5,414 bases of DNA. Source: an uncultured Litorilinea sp. GTDB lineage: Bacteria > Chloroflexota > Anaerolineae > Caldilineales > Caldilineaceae. Below, one piece after another: positions 1 through 5,414 of this stretch (the stretch's first letter is position 1; each line of letters starts with the position of its first letter). The DNA lies in assembly GCA_946885925.1 (NCBI GenBank), contig CAMPHP010000280.1, positions 1 through 5,414 on the forward strand, written 5' to 3'. Made by a program: the position numbers and the translations under genes. Below the pieces are notes generated by a model. The model ran no database searches, had not been told where the DNA came from, and was given only the letters and a program-made list of their open reading frames with translations.

Positions 1-120
1 ACTAGAAAGTGTTCTGCACCATTCTGAGGCGTGGTTAAGGATGTGGAAGTAATAGTTTTGGTGAATGTGCACAGAGTGGAGTTTGCGAGATATATATTCA
101 GGTATATATCGACCGGTAGA
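1..120. other. Intergenic region downstream of leuS, no gene supported
   Basis: I see no credible gene in these bases. A plus-strand open frame begins with GTG at 31, but it runs through the leuS terminator and then antisense into leuS, so I treat it as a chance frame. The only distinct structure is an AT-rich inverted repeat at 89-110, listed separately. The neighbouring gene to the left is outside the window, so whether this is its upstream or downstream flank is unknown. Confidence 0.6.
89..110. repeat. AT-rich inverted repeat, possible operator or promoter element
   Basis: Two perfect 8-base arms, gatatata at 89-96 and tatatatc at 103-110, flank a 6-base spacer (ttcagg). Dyads of this size are typical of sites bound by dimeric regulators, and the TATATT run could also serve as a -10 box on the plus strand. 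However, I see no well-spaced -35 box. Low-complexity TA repeats form such dyads easily by chance, so the functional reading is weak. Confidence 0.25.
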
Positions 121-166
121 AATAAAAAATGGCAAGGAGTTCCGAGACTCCTTGCCATTTTTTATT
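121..166 (-). terminator. Intrinsic terminator of leuS, probably bidirectional
   Basis: Two 20-base arms (121-140 and 147-166) are perfectly complementary and enclose a 6-base loop (tccgag). The GC-containing core pairs tggcaaggagt with actccttgcca. A-rich and T-rich ends flank it, so transcripts from either strand would end in a run of U. On the minus strand the hairpin starts about 18 bases after the leuS stop codon, the expected position for a factor-independent terminator. The symmetric T-tract on the plus strand suggests it could also stop transcription coming from the left. Confidence 0.93.
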
Positions 167-183
167 GCAGAACAGTGTACAAC

Positions 184-2658
184 TTAGCCAACGACGATAT
201 TTACCAATTTATTGGGTACAATTACGACCTTGCGCACACTCTTGCCATCGATCCATTTCCGGACGTTCTCCAGCATCAATGCCCGGGCTTCGATCTGCTC
301 ATTGGGCAGATCGGGAGGGACGACCAACTTGTCGCGCACTTTGCCGTTGATCTGGACCACGATGGCTACTTCGTCATCACGGGTCTTTTCAACGTCGCCC
401 TGTGGCCAACTTTGTAAGTGAACGCTCGTCTCATGACCGCGCCGCTGCCACAGTTCCTCGCTGATATGGGGGAAGATAGGAGCCATCATCAGCAGCAGGG
501 TGTCAATGGCCTCTTCCCAAATGGGTGTGCGTGCGACGGCCGTATTCTTCAGCCGCATCATCACATTGTTCAGCTCCATCAGCGCCGCAATTGCCGTGTT
601 GAAGCGGAAATTACTCAGGTCGTCCGTGACCTTCAGAATGGTCTGGTGCAGTTTGCGCTCCAGCCCACGCACTTGAGCTGGTTCGGCTTCACCCGCAGCT
701 TGGCTTTCATCCAGCACCGTATTCCAAACGCGTGATAAGAAACGGCTTACCCCTTCGATGGCGCTGGGATCCCAGGGCCCGCCCAAATCCCACGGGCCGA
801 TAAACATCAGATAGCCGCGCACGGTATCAGCACCATACTTGCTTACATAGTCATCCGGGTTGATAACGTTGCCTCGGCTCTTGGACATCTTCTCCCCATC
901 CGGCCCCAGGATGATCCCCTGGTTAAACAACCGCAGCATGGGTTCGTCAAAGTCAACTAAACCCAGGTCGCGCATTGCCTTGGTGAAGAAGCGAGTGTAC
1001 AACAGGTGCATGGTGGCATGTTCGATGCCACCCGTATATTGATCGACTGGCAACCAATATTTGCCCTTGGCCTCGTCCCACGGCATATCCTCGGCATGGA
1101 TCGTTTCGCCTGCTTTCCAGTAGGGTGAAACATAGGCATATTGATACCAACTGGAACACACGAATGTATCCATCGTGTCAGTCTCACGCTCGGCAGGCCC
1201 ACCACAGGTAGGACAGGTGACATAGCGGAAACCTGCATGGTACTTCAGCGGACTTTCGCCTGTGGGCTTGAACTCTGCATCATCGGGCAGCCGTACCGGC
1301 AACTGCTCATAGGGTACAGGGACCGTACCACAATTTTCGCAATAGATAATTGGAATAGGTGCACCCCACATACGCTGGCGTGAGATCAACCAGTCGCGCA
1401 GGCGATAGTTGACGGCGCGTTTGCCCTTGCCTGTCTTTTCCAGCCAATCAATTACCTTGTCAATGGCTTCAGTCAACGGTGTGCCGGTAAACTCACCACT
1501 GTTGACCATCTCGCCTTCGGTTTTGGAGGAATAGGCTTCGGTCATAGGGCCTGTAGCACCATCGGGGCCGGAGATGACGCGGCGTATCTCCAGCCCATAT
1601 TTGCTGGCAAAAGCAAAGTCACGTTCATCGTGGGCAGGCACGCCCATGATCGCGCCGGTTCCATAGCCCATCATGACATAGTCGGCAATCCAGATGGGAA
1701 TACGTTCATTGTTGACCGGATTGATGGCATAGCCGCCGGTAAAGACACCTGTCTTTTCCTTGTCCGCTGCCCCGCGTGTCACTTCATCCAGGCGCGCTGC
1801 CTGCTCCTTGTACTCTTCGACTGCGGCGCGTTGGGTGTCGGTAGTAACGACGTCCACCAATGGATGCTCTGGGGCCAGTACCAGAAAGGTTGCACCCCAC
1901 AACGTGTCCGGGCGAGTGGTAAAGACTACGATGGGGTCGCCCTGTTCGGTGTAGAAGGTCACTTCGGCACCCTCGCTGCGCCCGATCCAGTTGATCTGCA
2001 TCACCTTGACGCGTTCAGGCCAGTCGATCTTATCCAGATCCTCGATCAGTTCGTCGGCATACTTCGTAATGCGGAACTTCCACTGATTTAACTCTTTCTT
2101 GACGACAGGCGTGCCACAGCGTTCACAGCGGCGCTCTTCCCCCCAAACTTGTTCGCGCGCCAGGGTAGTTTGGCAACTAGGACACCAGTCCACAGGGGCA
2201 AATTCGCGGTAAGCCAGGTTCGCTTGATAGAATCGCAAGAAGAACCACTGCGTCCACTTATAAAATTCTGGGTCGCAGGTAATCACCTCGCGATCCCATG
2301 CCCACATAGCACCCATCTGGCGCAGTTGGCCGCGCATGCGCTCTATGTTGTCATATGTCCAAATCTTTGGATGAATACCGTGCTTGATGGCGGCATTTTC
2401 TGCGGGCAGCCCAAAGGCATCAAAGCCGATAGGAAAAAAGACATTATAGCCACTCATACGCTTGAAGCGTGCCGCAGCATCGCTGGGCGTGAAGGCATAC
2501 CAGTGACCTGTATGCAGGTCGCCGGATGGATAGGGCAACATGGTCAGGGCGTACCACTTGGTGCGGTTGGGGTCCTCGACGGTCTTGTATAACCCCTGAG
2601 CTTCCCAAGCTTCCTGCCATTTGCTTTCAATTTCTTGTGGATTATACCGTTGCGACAT
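184..2658 (-). CDS. leuS: Leucyl-tRNA synthetase (class Ia)
   Basis: Charges tRNA-Leu with leucine in the cytoplasm and hydrolyses mischarged products. The 824-residue length is normal for the family. In order: a class I HIGH-type motif as HTGH at residues 49-52; a zinc knuckle with C159/C162 and C178/C181; the CP1 editing domain, with the TTRPDT motif at 247-252 and the editing aspartate D344 in PAHDERD; the WLISRQRMWGAP segment at 423-434; a second Cys cluster (C440, C443, C482, C485); KMSKS at 590-594; then the helical anticodon-binding domain and the small C-terminal domain containing VVQINGKVRDK. The leucine-specific insertion found before KMSKS in Escherichia coli is absent, giving the compact Bacillus-type layout. 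I chose the ATG at 2658 because AGGAG lies 7 bases upstream and the protein then begins MSQRYNPQEIESKW, as relatives do. An in-frame GTG at 2691 has no such site. The stop is TAA. Confidence 0.98.
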   Translation of the reverse strand: MSQRYNPQEIESKWQEAWEAQGLYKTVEDPNRTKWYALTMLPYPSGDLHTGHWYAFTPSDAAARFKRMSGYNVFFPIGFDAFGLPAENAAIKHGIHPKIWTYDNIERMRGQLRQMGAMWAWDREVITCDPEFYKWTQWFFLRFYQANLAYREFAPVDWCPSCQTTLAREQVWGEERRCERCGTPVVKKELNQWKFRITKYADELIEDLDKIDWPERVKVMQINWIGRSEGAEVTFYTEQGDPIVVFTTRPDTLWGATFLVLAPEHPLVDVVTTDTQRAAVEEYKEQAARLDEVTRGAADKEKTGVFTGGYAINPVNNERIPIWIADYVMMGYGTGAIMGVPAHDERDFAFASKYGLEIRRVISGPDGATGPMTEAYSSKTEGEMVNSGEFTGTPLTEAIDKVIDWLEKTGKGKRAVNYRLRDWLISRQRMWGAPIPIIYCENCGTVPVPYEQLPVRLPDDAEFKPTGESPLKYHAGFRYVTCPTCGGPAERETDTMDTFVCSSWYQYAYVSPYWKAGETIHAEDMPWDEAKGKYWLPVDQYTGGIEHATMHLLYTRFFTKAMRDLGLVDFDEPMLRLFNQGIILGPDGEKMSKSRGNVINPDDYVSKYGADTVRGYLMFIGPWDLGGPWDPSAIEGVSRFLSRVWNTVLDESQAAGEAEPAQVRGLERKLHQTILKVTDDLSNFRFNTAIAALMELNNVMMRLKNTAVARTPIWEEAIDTLLLMMAPIFPHISEELWQRRGHETSVHLQSWPQGDVEKTRDDEVAIVVQINGKVRDKLVVPPDLPNEQIEARALMLENVRKWIDGKSVRKVVIVPNKLVNIVVG

Positions 2659-2665
2659 GATCTTG

Positions 2666-2670
2666 CTCCT
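2666..2670 (-). promoter_or_regulatory. Shine-Dalgarno site fixing the leuS start
   Basis: On the minus strand the sequence reads AGGAG, a 7-base spacer (CAAGATC), then ATG. This near-ideal spacing supports initiation at 2658 and argues against the in-frame GTG 33 bases upstream, which would add 11 residues without family support. Confidence 0.85.
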
Positions 2671-2683
2671 GCTGTCGGCTGGA

Positions 2684-2717
2684 CGGCACACGATAGCTTG
2701 CGTGCCGGTTTATTATC
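2684..2717 (-). promoter_or_regulatory. Possible leuS-proximal promoter and leader dyad
   Basis: A GATAAT hexamer on the minus strand (2717-2712) matches five of six bases of the sigma70 -10 box. It lies after the intrinsic terminator and about 53 bases before the leuS ATG, where a dedicated leuS promoter would be expected. No good -35 hexamer sits 16-18 bases upstream (the best is about three of six), and there is no extended -10 TG. Just downstream, a 6-base dyad (cggcac at 2684-2689 and gtgccg at 2702-2707 on the plus strand) could form a small leader hairpin. If this promoter is not real, leuS must depend on read-through of the upstream terminator. Confidence 0.3.
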
Positions 2718-2757
2718 GAGTAATTCGTTCTGGTTCGAGTGAGTGCTGTTGAACAAT

Positions 2758-2814
2758 AAAAAACGTGAAACGCAAACGCTGCGTCAACAAACGCACCGCG
2801 TTGCACTTCACGTT
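2758..2814 (-). terminator. Strong intrinsic terminator upstream of leuS
   Basis: Read on the minus strand, the left arm (2814-2798) pairs over 17 positions with 2779-2762, including two G-U pairs and one bulged T. An inner stem (TGCGT at 2795-2791 with ACGCA at 2784-2780) closes over a 6-base loop. Six T residues follow directly (2763-2758). On the plus strand there is no T-tract after the hairpin, so it acts only toward leuS. It ends about 100 bases before the leuS ATG and begins 37 bases after the stop codon of the 37-codon ORF. It is therefore either the terminator of that small gene or an attenuator in a leuS leader. I found no T-box consensus before it. Confidence 0.85.
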
Positions 2815-2821
2815 ATGAGTT

Positions 2822-2852
2822 GGCCCGCATGGGCCCGCAACAGGCCGCGGGC
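2822..2852 (-). repeat. GC-rich tandem repeat with alternative hairpins
   Basis: On the plus strand the 8-mer ggcccgca occurs at 2822-2829 and again at 2832-2839, a 10-base period, followed by a related unit ending gccgcggg. On the minus strand GCCCGC (2852-2847) can pair with GCGGGC at 2838-2833 or, instead, with the second copy at 2828-2823. These pairings exclude each other. The element starts at the last base of the small ORF stop codon and lies just before the intrinsic terminator, so a translating ribosome or a regulator could choose between the folds. Whether it does so is inference. Confidence 0.45.
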
Positions 2853-2965
2853 TAAATAAGCGCGATCATACCACCGACGGCTGTTCCCTTTATGTCAAAG
2901 CCGACGGTTGAGATGGGATATGTGCCAACAAATGGCTGGTAAGTAGATCGTATCTTGCCCATCAT
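2852..2965 (-). CDS. Putative leaderless 37-residue small protein or leader peptide
   Basis: Thirty-seven codons begin with ATG ATG and end in TAG. The peptide starts MMGKIRSTYQPF and ends TAVGGMIALI. It has few charged residues (K4, R6, D24, K26), two related stretches (STVGF and TAVGG) encoded by a 10-base direct repeat with one mismatch (2874-2883 and 2901-2910 on the plus strand), and a mildly hydrophobic C-terminus too short to be a sure membrane helix. An in-frame TAG lies two codons before the first ATG, so the start can only be at 2965 or 2962. No usable Shine-Dalgarno site exists at proper spacing, but a TATACT -10 box ends 6 bases before the first ATG, so the transcript would begin at or beside AUG. 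A strong terminator follows 37 bases after the stop. It holds a single Leu codon (L36), which is unlike a classical leucine leader peptide. I do not recognise a family; the function is unknown and it could be a chance frame. Confidence 0.45.
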   Translation of the reverse strand: MMGKIRSTYQPFVGTYPISTVGFDIKGTAVGGMIALI

Positions 2966-2971
2966 GCCCTA

Positions 2972-3002
2972 AGTATACCACAGAATACACATGGTTTGAC
3001 AA
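2972..3002 (-). promoter_or_regulatory. Sigma70-like extended -10 promoter
   Basis: On the minus strand TTGTCA (3002-2997, five of six matches to the -35 consensus) is followed after 19 bases by TATACT (2977-2972), which is preceded by TGG and so forms an extended -10 (TGnTATACT). The spacing is slightly long, but an extended -10 tolerates that. The predicted start is about base 2965, the A of the small ORF's ATG, which implies a leaderless mRNA. A dyad at 3012-3027 lies just upstream of the -35 box. If transcription passes the terminator at 2814-2758, this promoter would also feed leuS with a leader of about 300 bases. Confidence 0.55.
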
Positions 3003-3011
3003 GTATTCATG

Positions 3012-3027
3012 CTTACGTTGACGTAAG
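3012..3027. promoter_or_regulatory. Palindrome upstream of the promoter, possible operator
   Basis: Perfect 7-base arms (cttacgt at 3012-3018 and acgtaag at 3021-3027) are separated by two bases. The site is centred about 17 bases upstream of the -35 box of the minus-strand promoter, a position suited to an activator or repressor dimer. A third ACGT-type half site (tacgtca) lies at 3043-3049. The same bases also take part in the hairpin at 3019-3049, so an RNA-level role is an alternative explanation. Confidence 0.35.
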
Positions 3028-3049
3028 TCGTTGGCGACTCGATACGTCA
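3019..3049 (-). other. Hairpin in the GH44 3' flank, no U-tract
   Basis: TGACGTA (3019-3025) pairs with TACGTCA (3043-3049), and AGTCG (3026-3030) pairs with CGACT (3035-3039) across a 4-base loop. This gives 12 pairs with one 3-base bulge. No T-run follows on either strand, so it is not a canonical intrinsic terminator. It could block 3' exonucleases, pause polymerase, or mark a protein-binding site. It cannot form together with the 3012-3027 palindrome. Confidence 0.4.
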
Positions 3050-3070
3050 TGCTGTAAGCTGCTTATCACT

Positions 3071-3119
3071 GCTTCGCTATACGCTATCCAGGAGTCGAGG
3101 GGATAGCGTATAGCGAAGC
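3071..3119 (-). repeat. Perfect 19-bp inverted repeat abutting the GH44 stop codon
   Basis: The arms at 3071-3089 and 3101-3119 are perfectly complementary over 19 bases, with an 11-base loop (aggagtcgagg). The outer edge is the last base of the GH44 TAG stop codon. The arm contains a repeated unit (cgctat acgctat). There is no T-tract after the stem on the minus strand, so it is not a textbook intrinsic terminator. It may be a 3'-end-stabilising hairpin, a rho-assisted terminator, or one copy of a dispersed palindromic (REP-like) repeat. Whether it recurs in the genome cannot be seen from this window. Confidence 0.7.
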
Positions 3120-5347
3120 TAACGAGTTAAGAAGGGCAAGCGCAGCCCTGCCCGAGGCTCTTCTGGCTCCTGAGGCTCTTGAGTAACGGATTCAGGGATC
3201 ACCAGGAGGGTGATAGAATTGGCAGGATAGCTCGTCGTCATTTGGTCGCCTGTGATGGTCAGGTCGGGAGCGTGTATGATGGCGCTGGGATTGGCATCAC
3301 TATAGCGATAGACGTGGGCCGCACCAGTGGATGTGAAGTTATCGAGCGTGAGTTGCGCGTCGAGTTGGCTGCTGCTCTTGTTGATAATGACCAATGTGAG
3401 CACATTGTCACTTGTGCGCTGGGCAGCGTAGATGCTGAGACGCGCTTGATCATCGCTCGTTGCCGCAACACTGGTATCACCAAATTGGCTGCCCGCGTTG
3501 TCATAGTTGCGATAGAGGCGGAAGGCAAAGGCCCCTGGCTCATCCAATTGTGGCGGTGCCCACAGCGTTGCCAAGTCTACCCCTTCACGTCCAAAGATAC
3601 CCAACACATCGGCCTGGGCTAATGCCCCGTTGATATGCTCCATACCACCCCAATTGTACTCGCCAATGGCAAGTTTTGTGCCTGGATAGTTTTGCTCCAC
3701 CCAGGCACGCATGCGTGGAATTAGCTGTACCCTTCCCTCGTCAGGGCCAGCATCGGCAATCCAGCTTTCATCTACATAGGCCGGGTCCCAGAGTGAGCGG
3801 GTAGAGCGCAAGCGCAGGGCTTGGGTGCTGGCGCTGCCTGCATTTCCCAACGCTACGTTGGGAGCCTGGGGATAGTAGTGCAAATCCAAATAATCAAGAA
3901 TGCGAACACCATGTTGTTCTTCATAGGCGTGCATCTGTTGCAAATACCAGGAGACAAATGGCTCTTCCCCGTGGGCGTTGCGGTCGTCGGGGGTGGCCCA
4001 ATCATTGCGCTGACCATCATAGGGAGAGTGCCAATAGTAGCTCCAACCATGTGCCACCGGCCCTAGGAGCGCGGCAGTAGGGTCAACCGCCTTGACTGCT
4101 GCGCCATATTGATAGGTGAGGTCACGGATTTGGTCATAGGTATAGCCCGTCGGCCATATATCACGATGGGTTTCAAACCAGAGATCTGGCTCATTGTCAA
4201 AGTTATAAAACCGGATGCCCCCAGCGTTGGCCCGGCCATAGCGACCTACTAAATACGTCACCCAATCGGCCACAAAGTTTGGGGCAATCGCAACACTAGC
4301 GTCTAGCGGATCGTTGCCAACGATCGGAGAGCCATCCAGTTTTCGGCCATTCCCACAGTCGGGACGGCTATCGGCCGCGGCTGTGGCTTGCTGGGGACCA
4401 TACTTTTGCACGCTAAAGCCACATGCTAGCCCATTATTATTGCTGACATAACCACTCATGGGCAGGACGATAAGGCTATCTGCTTCTGCTTGGCGGTTTT
4501 GGTTGATAAAGCGATTGACCGCGGAATCATCGGGCAGGTTGGTGGCGTTGCTCTCTTTGACGTTGCCAAAGAACCAATCAGAGGCATGATTGGCAACATC
4601 GGTCTGCCAGTTGTAGCGAGTGGTGATATTGCCTCCCCAGCGGCGCACAGGCAGCCCCAACTCTTGCATCAACATGACTGCATCGCCTTGCATACTATAT
4701 TCGTTCATGCCATAGATGTAGGGGCTGATGGGTTTGCGCGCTGCGTTGACATCTACATGAAGCATGATATCAACACCAGCGGGGGGCGGTGGCGGGGTGC
4801 CGGCAGCTATAAGGTATATATCATCCACGTAGTAGATGGGTTGGGGTTGGTCACTCTGGCTCATCCAGTTAAGCCGGGCAATCGCGGTTGGAGAGCCTAG
4901 CTCCGCCAACGGCACAACATATTCTGTCCACTGCCCGGCAGGAGGGGTAAAGTTGTAGAACGTTCCGGCTGTGCCATCATCGTTGTTCTGGGTATAGAGC
5001 GCAAGCGGCGCACCATGACCATAGAGCCAAAAAGAGATGGCTGTATAGTCACTTGTAGCGATGGGCGCAGGTGCGCGCAGCGAAAGCCCGGCCCAGCCCT
5101 GCGTATGGGTGACTGCGATAGCCGCGCTGCCGCTGTGGACAGTGCCTGCTTGCGTGAGGTTGACGGCGCTACCCCATGACCAATCGTCCCAGCCGCCGGT
5201 GAGTTGGTCGGTATAGATGGTGAGGTTGGATGCAAGGGGAGCACTGTTGGCACTACGCACGCCTATCAATAGCACCAGGGCCAATGTACAGCCAAGGCAT
5301 AAACCGCTCAATAGCTGGACATGTCGAAGGTTAGGATTAAGACCCAT
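3119..5347 (-). CDS. Secreted glycoside hydrolase family 44 endo-beta-1,4-glucanase/xyloglucanase
   Basis: A 742-residue exported enzyme predicted to cleave internal beta-1,4-glucosidic bonds in cellulose-type glucans or xyloglucan. Residues 1 to about 35 form a signal peptide: a short n-region with Arg8, a hydrophobic core at 12-30, and likely cleavage near ANS/AP. Residues 41-180 form a beta-rich, carbohydrate-binding-like module (GWDDWSWG near 52-59, YYVDDIYL at 172-179). A TPPPPP linker follows, then the GH44 catalytic barrel from about 193 to 610. Family signatures are KPISPYIYGMNEY (205-217), RRWGGNITTRYNW (235-247), FDNEPDLW (383-390) with acid/base E386, and IGEYNWGG (561-568) with nucleophile E563. 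Their 177-residue separation is close to the roughly 173 known in Clostridium thermocellum CelJ. A beta-sandwich follows (about 625-717), then a Gln/Glu/Pro linker (718-733) and the tail LRLPFLTR. The ATG at 5347 is preceded by GGGGAGG. Stop is TAG. The exact substrate is inferred from the family; no frameshift or missing catalytic residue is apparent. Confidence 0.93.
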   Translation of the reverse strand: MGLNPNLRHVQLLSGLCLGCTLALVLLIGVRSANSAPLASNLTIYTDQLTGGWDDWSWGSAVNLTQAGTVHSGSAAIAVTHTQGWAGLSLRAPAPIATSDYTAISFWLYGHGAPLALYTQNNDDGTAGTFYNFTPPAGQWTEYVVPLAELGSPTAIARLNWMSQSDQPQPIYYVDDIYLIAAGTPPPPPAGVDIMLHVDVNAARKPISPYIYGMNEYSMQGDAVMLMQELGLPVRRWGGNITTRYNWQTDVANHASDWFFGNVKESNATNLPDDSAVNRFINQNRQAEADSLIVLPMSGYVSNNNGLACGFSVQKYGPQQATAAADSRPDCGNGRKLDGSPIVGNDPLDASVAIAPNFVADWVTYLVGRYGRANAGGIRFYNFDNEPDLWFETHRDIWPTGYTYDQIRDLTYQYGAAVKAVDPTAALLGPVAHGWSYYWHSPYDGQRNDWATPDDRNAHGEEPFVSWYLQQMHAYEEQHGVRILDYLDLHYYPQAPNVALGNAGSASTQALRLRSTRSLWDPAYVDESWIADAGPDEGRVQLIPRMRAWVEQNYPGTKLAIGEYNWGGMEHINGALAQADVLGIFGREGVDLATLWAPPQLDEPGAFAFRLYRNYDNAGSQFGDTSVAATSDDQARLSIYAAQRTSDNVLTLVIINKSSSQLDAQLTLDNFTSTGAAHVYRYSDANPSAIIHAPDLTITGDQMTTSYPANSITLLVIPESVTQEPQEPEEPRAGLRLPFLTR

Positions 5348-5351
5348 AGAG

Positions 5352-5358
5352 CCTCCCC
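5352..5358 (-). promoter_or_regulatory. Shine-Dalgarno site of the GH44 gene
   Basis: On the minus strand GGGGAGG precedes the ATG at 5347 with a 4-base spacer (CTCT). The spacing is a little short but the match is strong. It fixes the start so that the translated protein opens directly with a standard signal peptide. The remaining 56 bases to the window edge show no promoter I would call with confidence. Confidence 0.75.
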
Positions 5359-5414
5359 GTATAGGGTGTTTTAGCAGACAGATTGGGTTGTAGATAAATT
5401 GTGGGCGACTATAG

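Noticed and set aside
31..417. Plus-strand 128-codon open frame starting with GTG
   Set aside because: It crosses the leuS terminator and continues antisense to the conserved leuS 3' end, with no Shine-Dalgarno site or recognisable protein features.
1630..2091. Plus-strand 153-codon frame inside leuS
   Set aside because: Antisense shadow of the conserved editing domain, with no independent start signals.
2659..2691. Eleven-residue N-terminal extension of leuS from GTG at 2691
   Set aside because: No ribosome site precedes the GTG, the added residues are not LeuRS-like, and a strong AGGAG sits 7 bases before the ATG at 2658.
2544..2756. Minus-strand 70-codon frame overlapping the leuS start
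   Set aside because: It begins in the tail of the terminator U-tract and overlaps the conserved leuS N-terminus in another frame; low complexity and no family signal.
2865..2898. TTGACA (2898-2893) with TATGAT (2870-2865) on the minus strand as a promoter
   Set aside because: The spacer is 22 bases, too long for sigma70, and both hexamers lie inside the 37-codon ORF.
2758..2965. T-box riboswitch upstream of leuS
   Set aside because: The position and terminator fit, but the conserved AGGGTGGNACCGCG-type element is missing; the nearest string (GGTGGTATGATCGCG) is interrupted, and the first stem is too small for a standard stem I.
5272..5300. Lipobox at Cys17 or Cys20 of the GH44 signal sequence
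   Set aside because: The residues before these cysteines (SGL-C and CLG-C) do not fit a lipobox, and both lie within the hydrophobic core rather than at its end; ordinary signal peptidase I cleavage fits better.
1..5414. CRISPR array, tRNA or rRNA gene, insertion sequence or phage attachment site
   Set aside because: No regularly spaced repeats, cloverleaf, transposase or integrase motifs were found on either strand by eye.

Overview
The window looks like a fragment of a free-living bacterial chromosome of moderate GC content, most plausibly Chloroflexota. The evidence is a Bacillus-type leucyl-tRNA synthetase without the leucine-specific insertion, and a secreted family-44 glycoside hydrolase whose last residues (LRLPFLTR) resemble the basic LPLVxR-like tails common on secreted Chloroflexota proteins. 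The lineage is inferred from style only; no marker in the window proves it.

Every convincing gene lies on the minus strand. Read in that direction, the order is: (1) from 5347 to 3119, a 742-residue secreted GH44 endo-beta-glucanase or xyloglucanase with a signal peptide, an N-terminal carbohydrate-binding-like module, a catalytic barrel with both catalytic glutamates, a C-terminal beta-sandwich, and a Pro/Glu linker plus short tail; (2) an intergenic stretch with two hairpins that lack U-tracts; (3) a sigma70-like promoter with an extended -10 box, placed so that transcription would start at or beside the AUG of an unannotated 37-codon ORF (2965-2852), followed by GC-rich alternative hairpins and a strong intrinsic terminator; (4) leuS from 2658 to 184, with a clear Shine-Dalgarno sequence; (5) a perfect 20-bp inverted repeat with T-tracts on both sides, acting as the leuS terminator and probably as a bidirectional one; (6) about 120 bases with no supported gene.

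leuS is a housekeeping translation gene and the GH44 enzyme is an accessory, plant-polysaccharide-degrading exoenzyme. They share orientation, but the hairpins, promoter, small ORF and terminator between them argue against one simple operon. The most interesting part is the 460-base gap between them. It holds either a free-standing leaderless small-protein gene with its own promoter and terminator, or a long attenuated leader in front of leuS with a translated leader peptide. The sequence alone does not decide between these.
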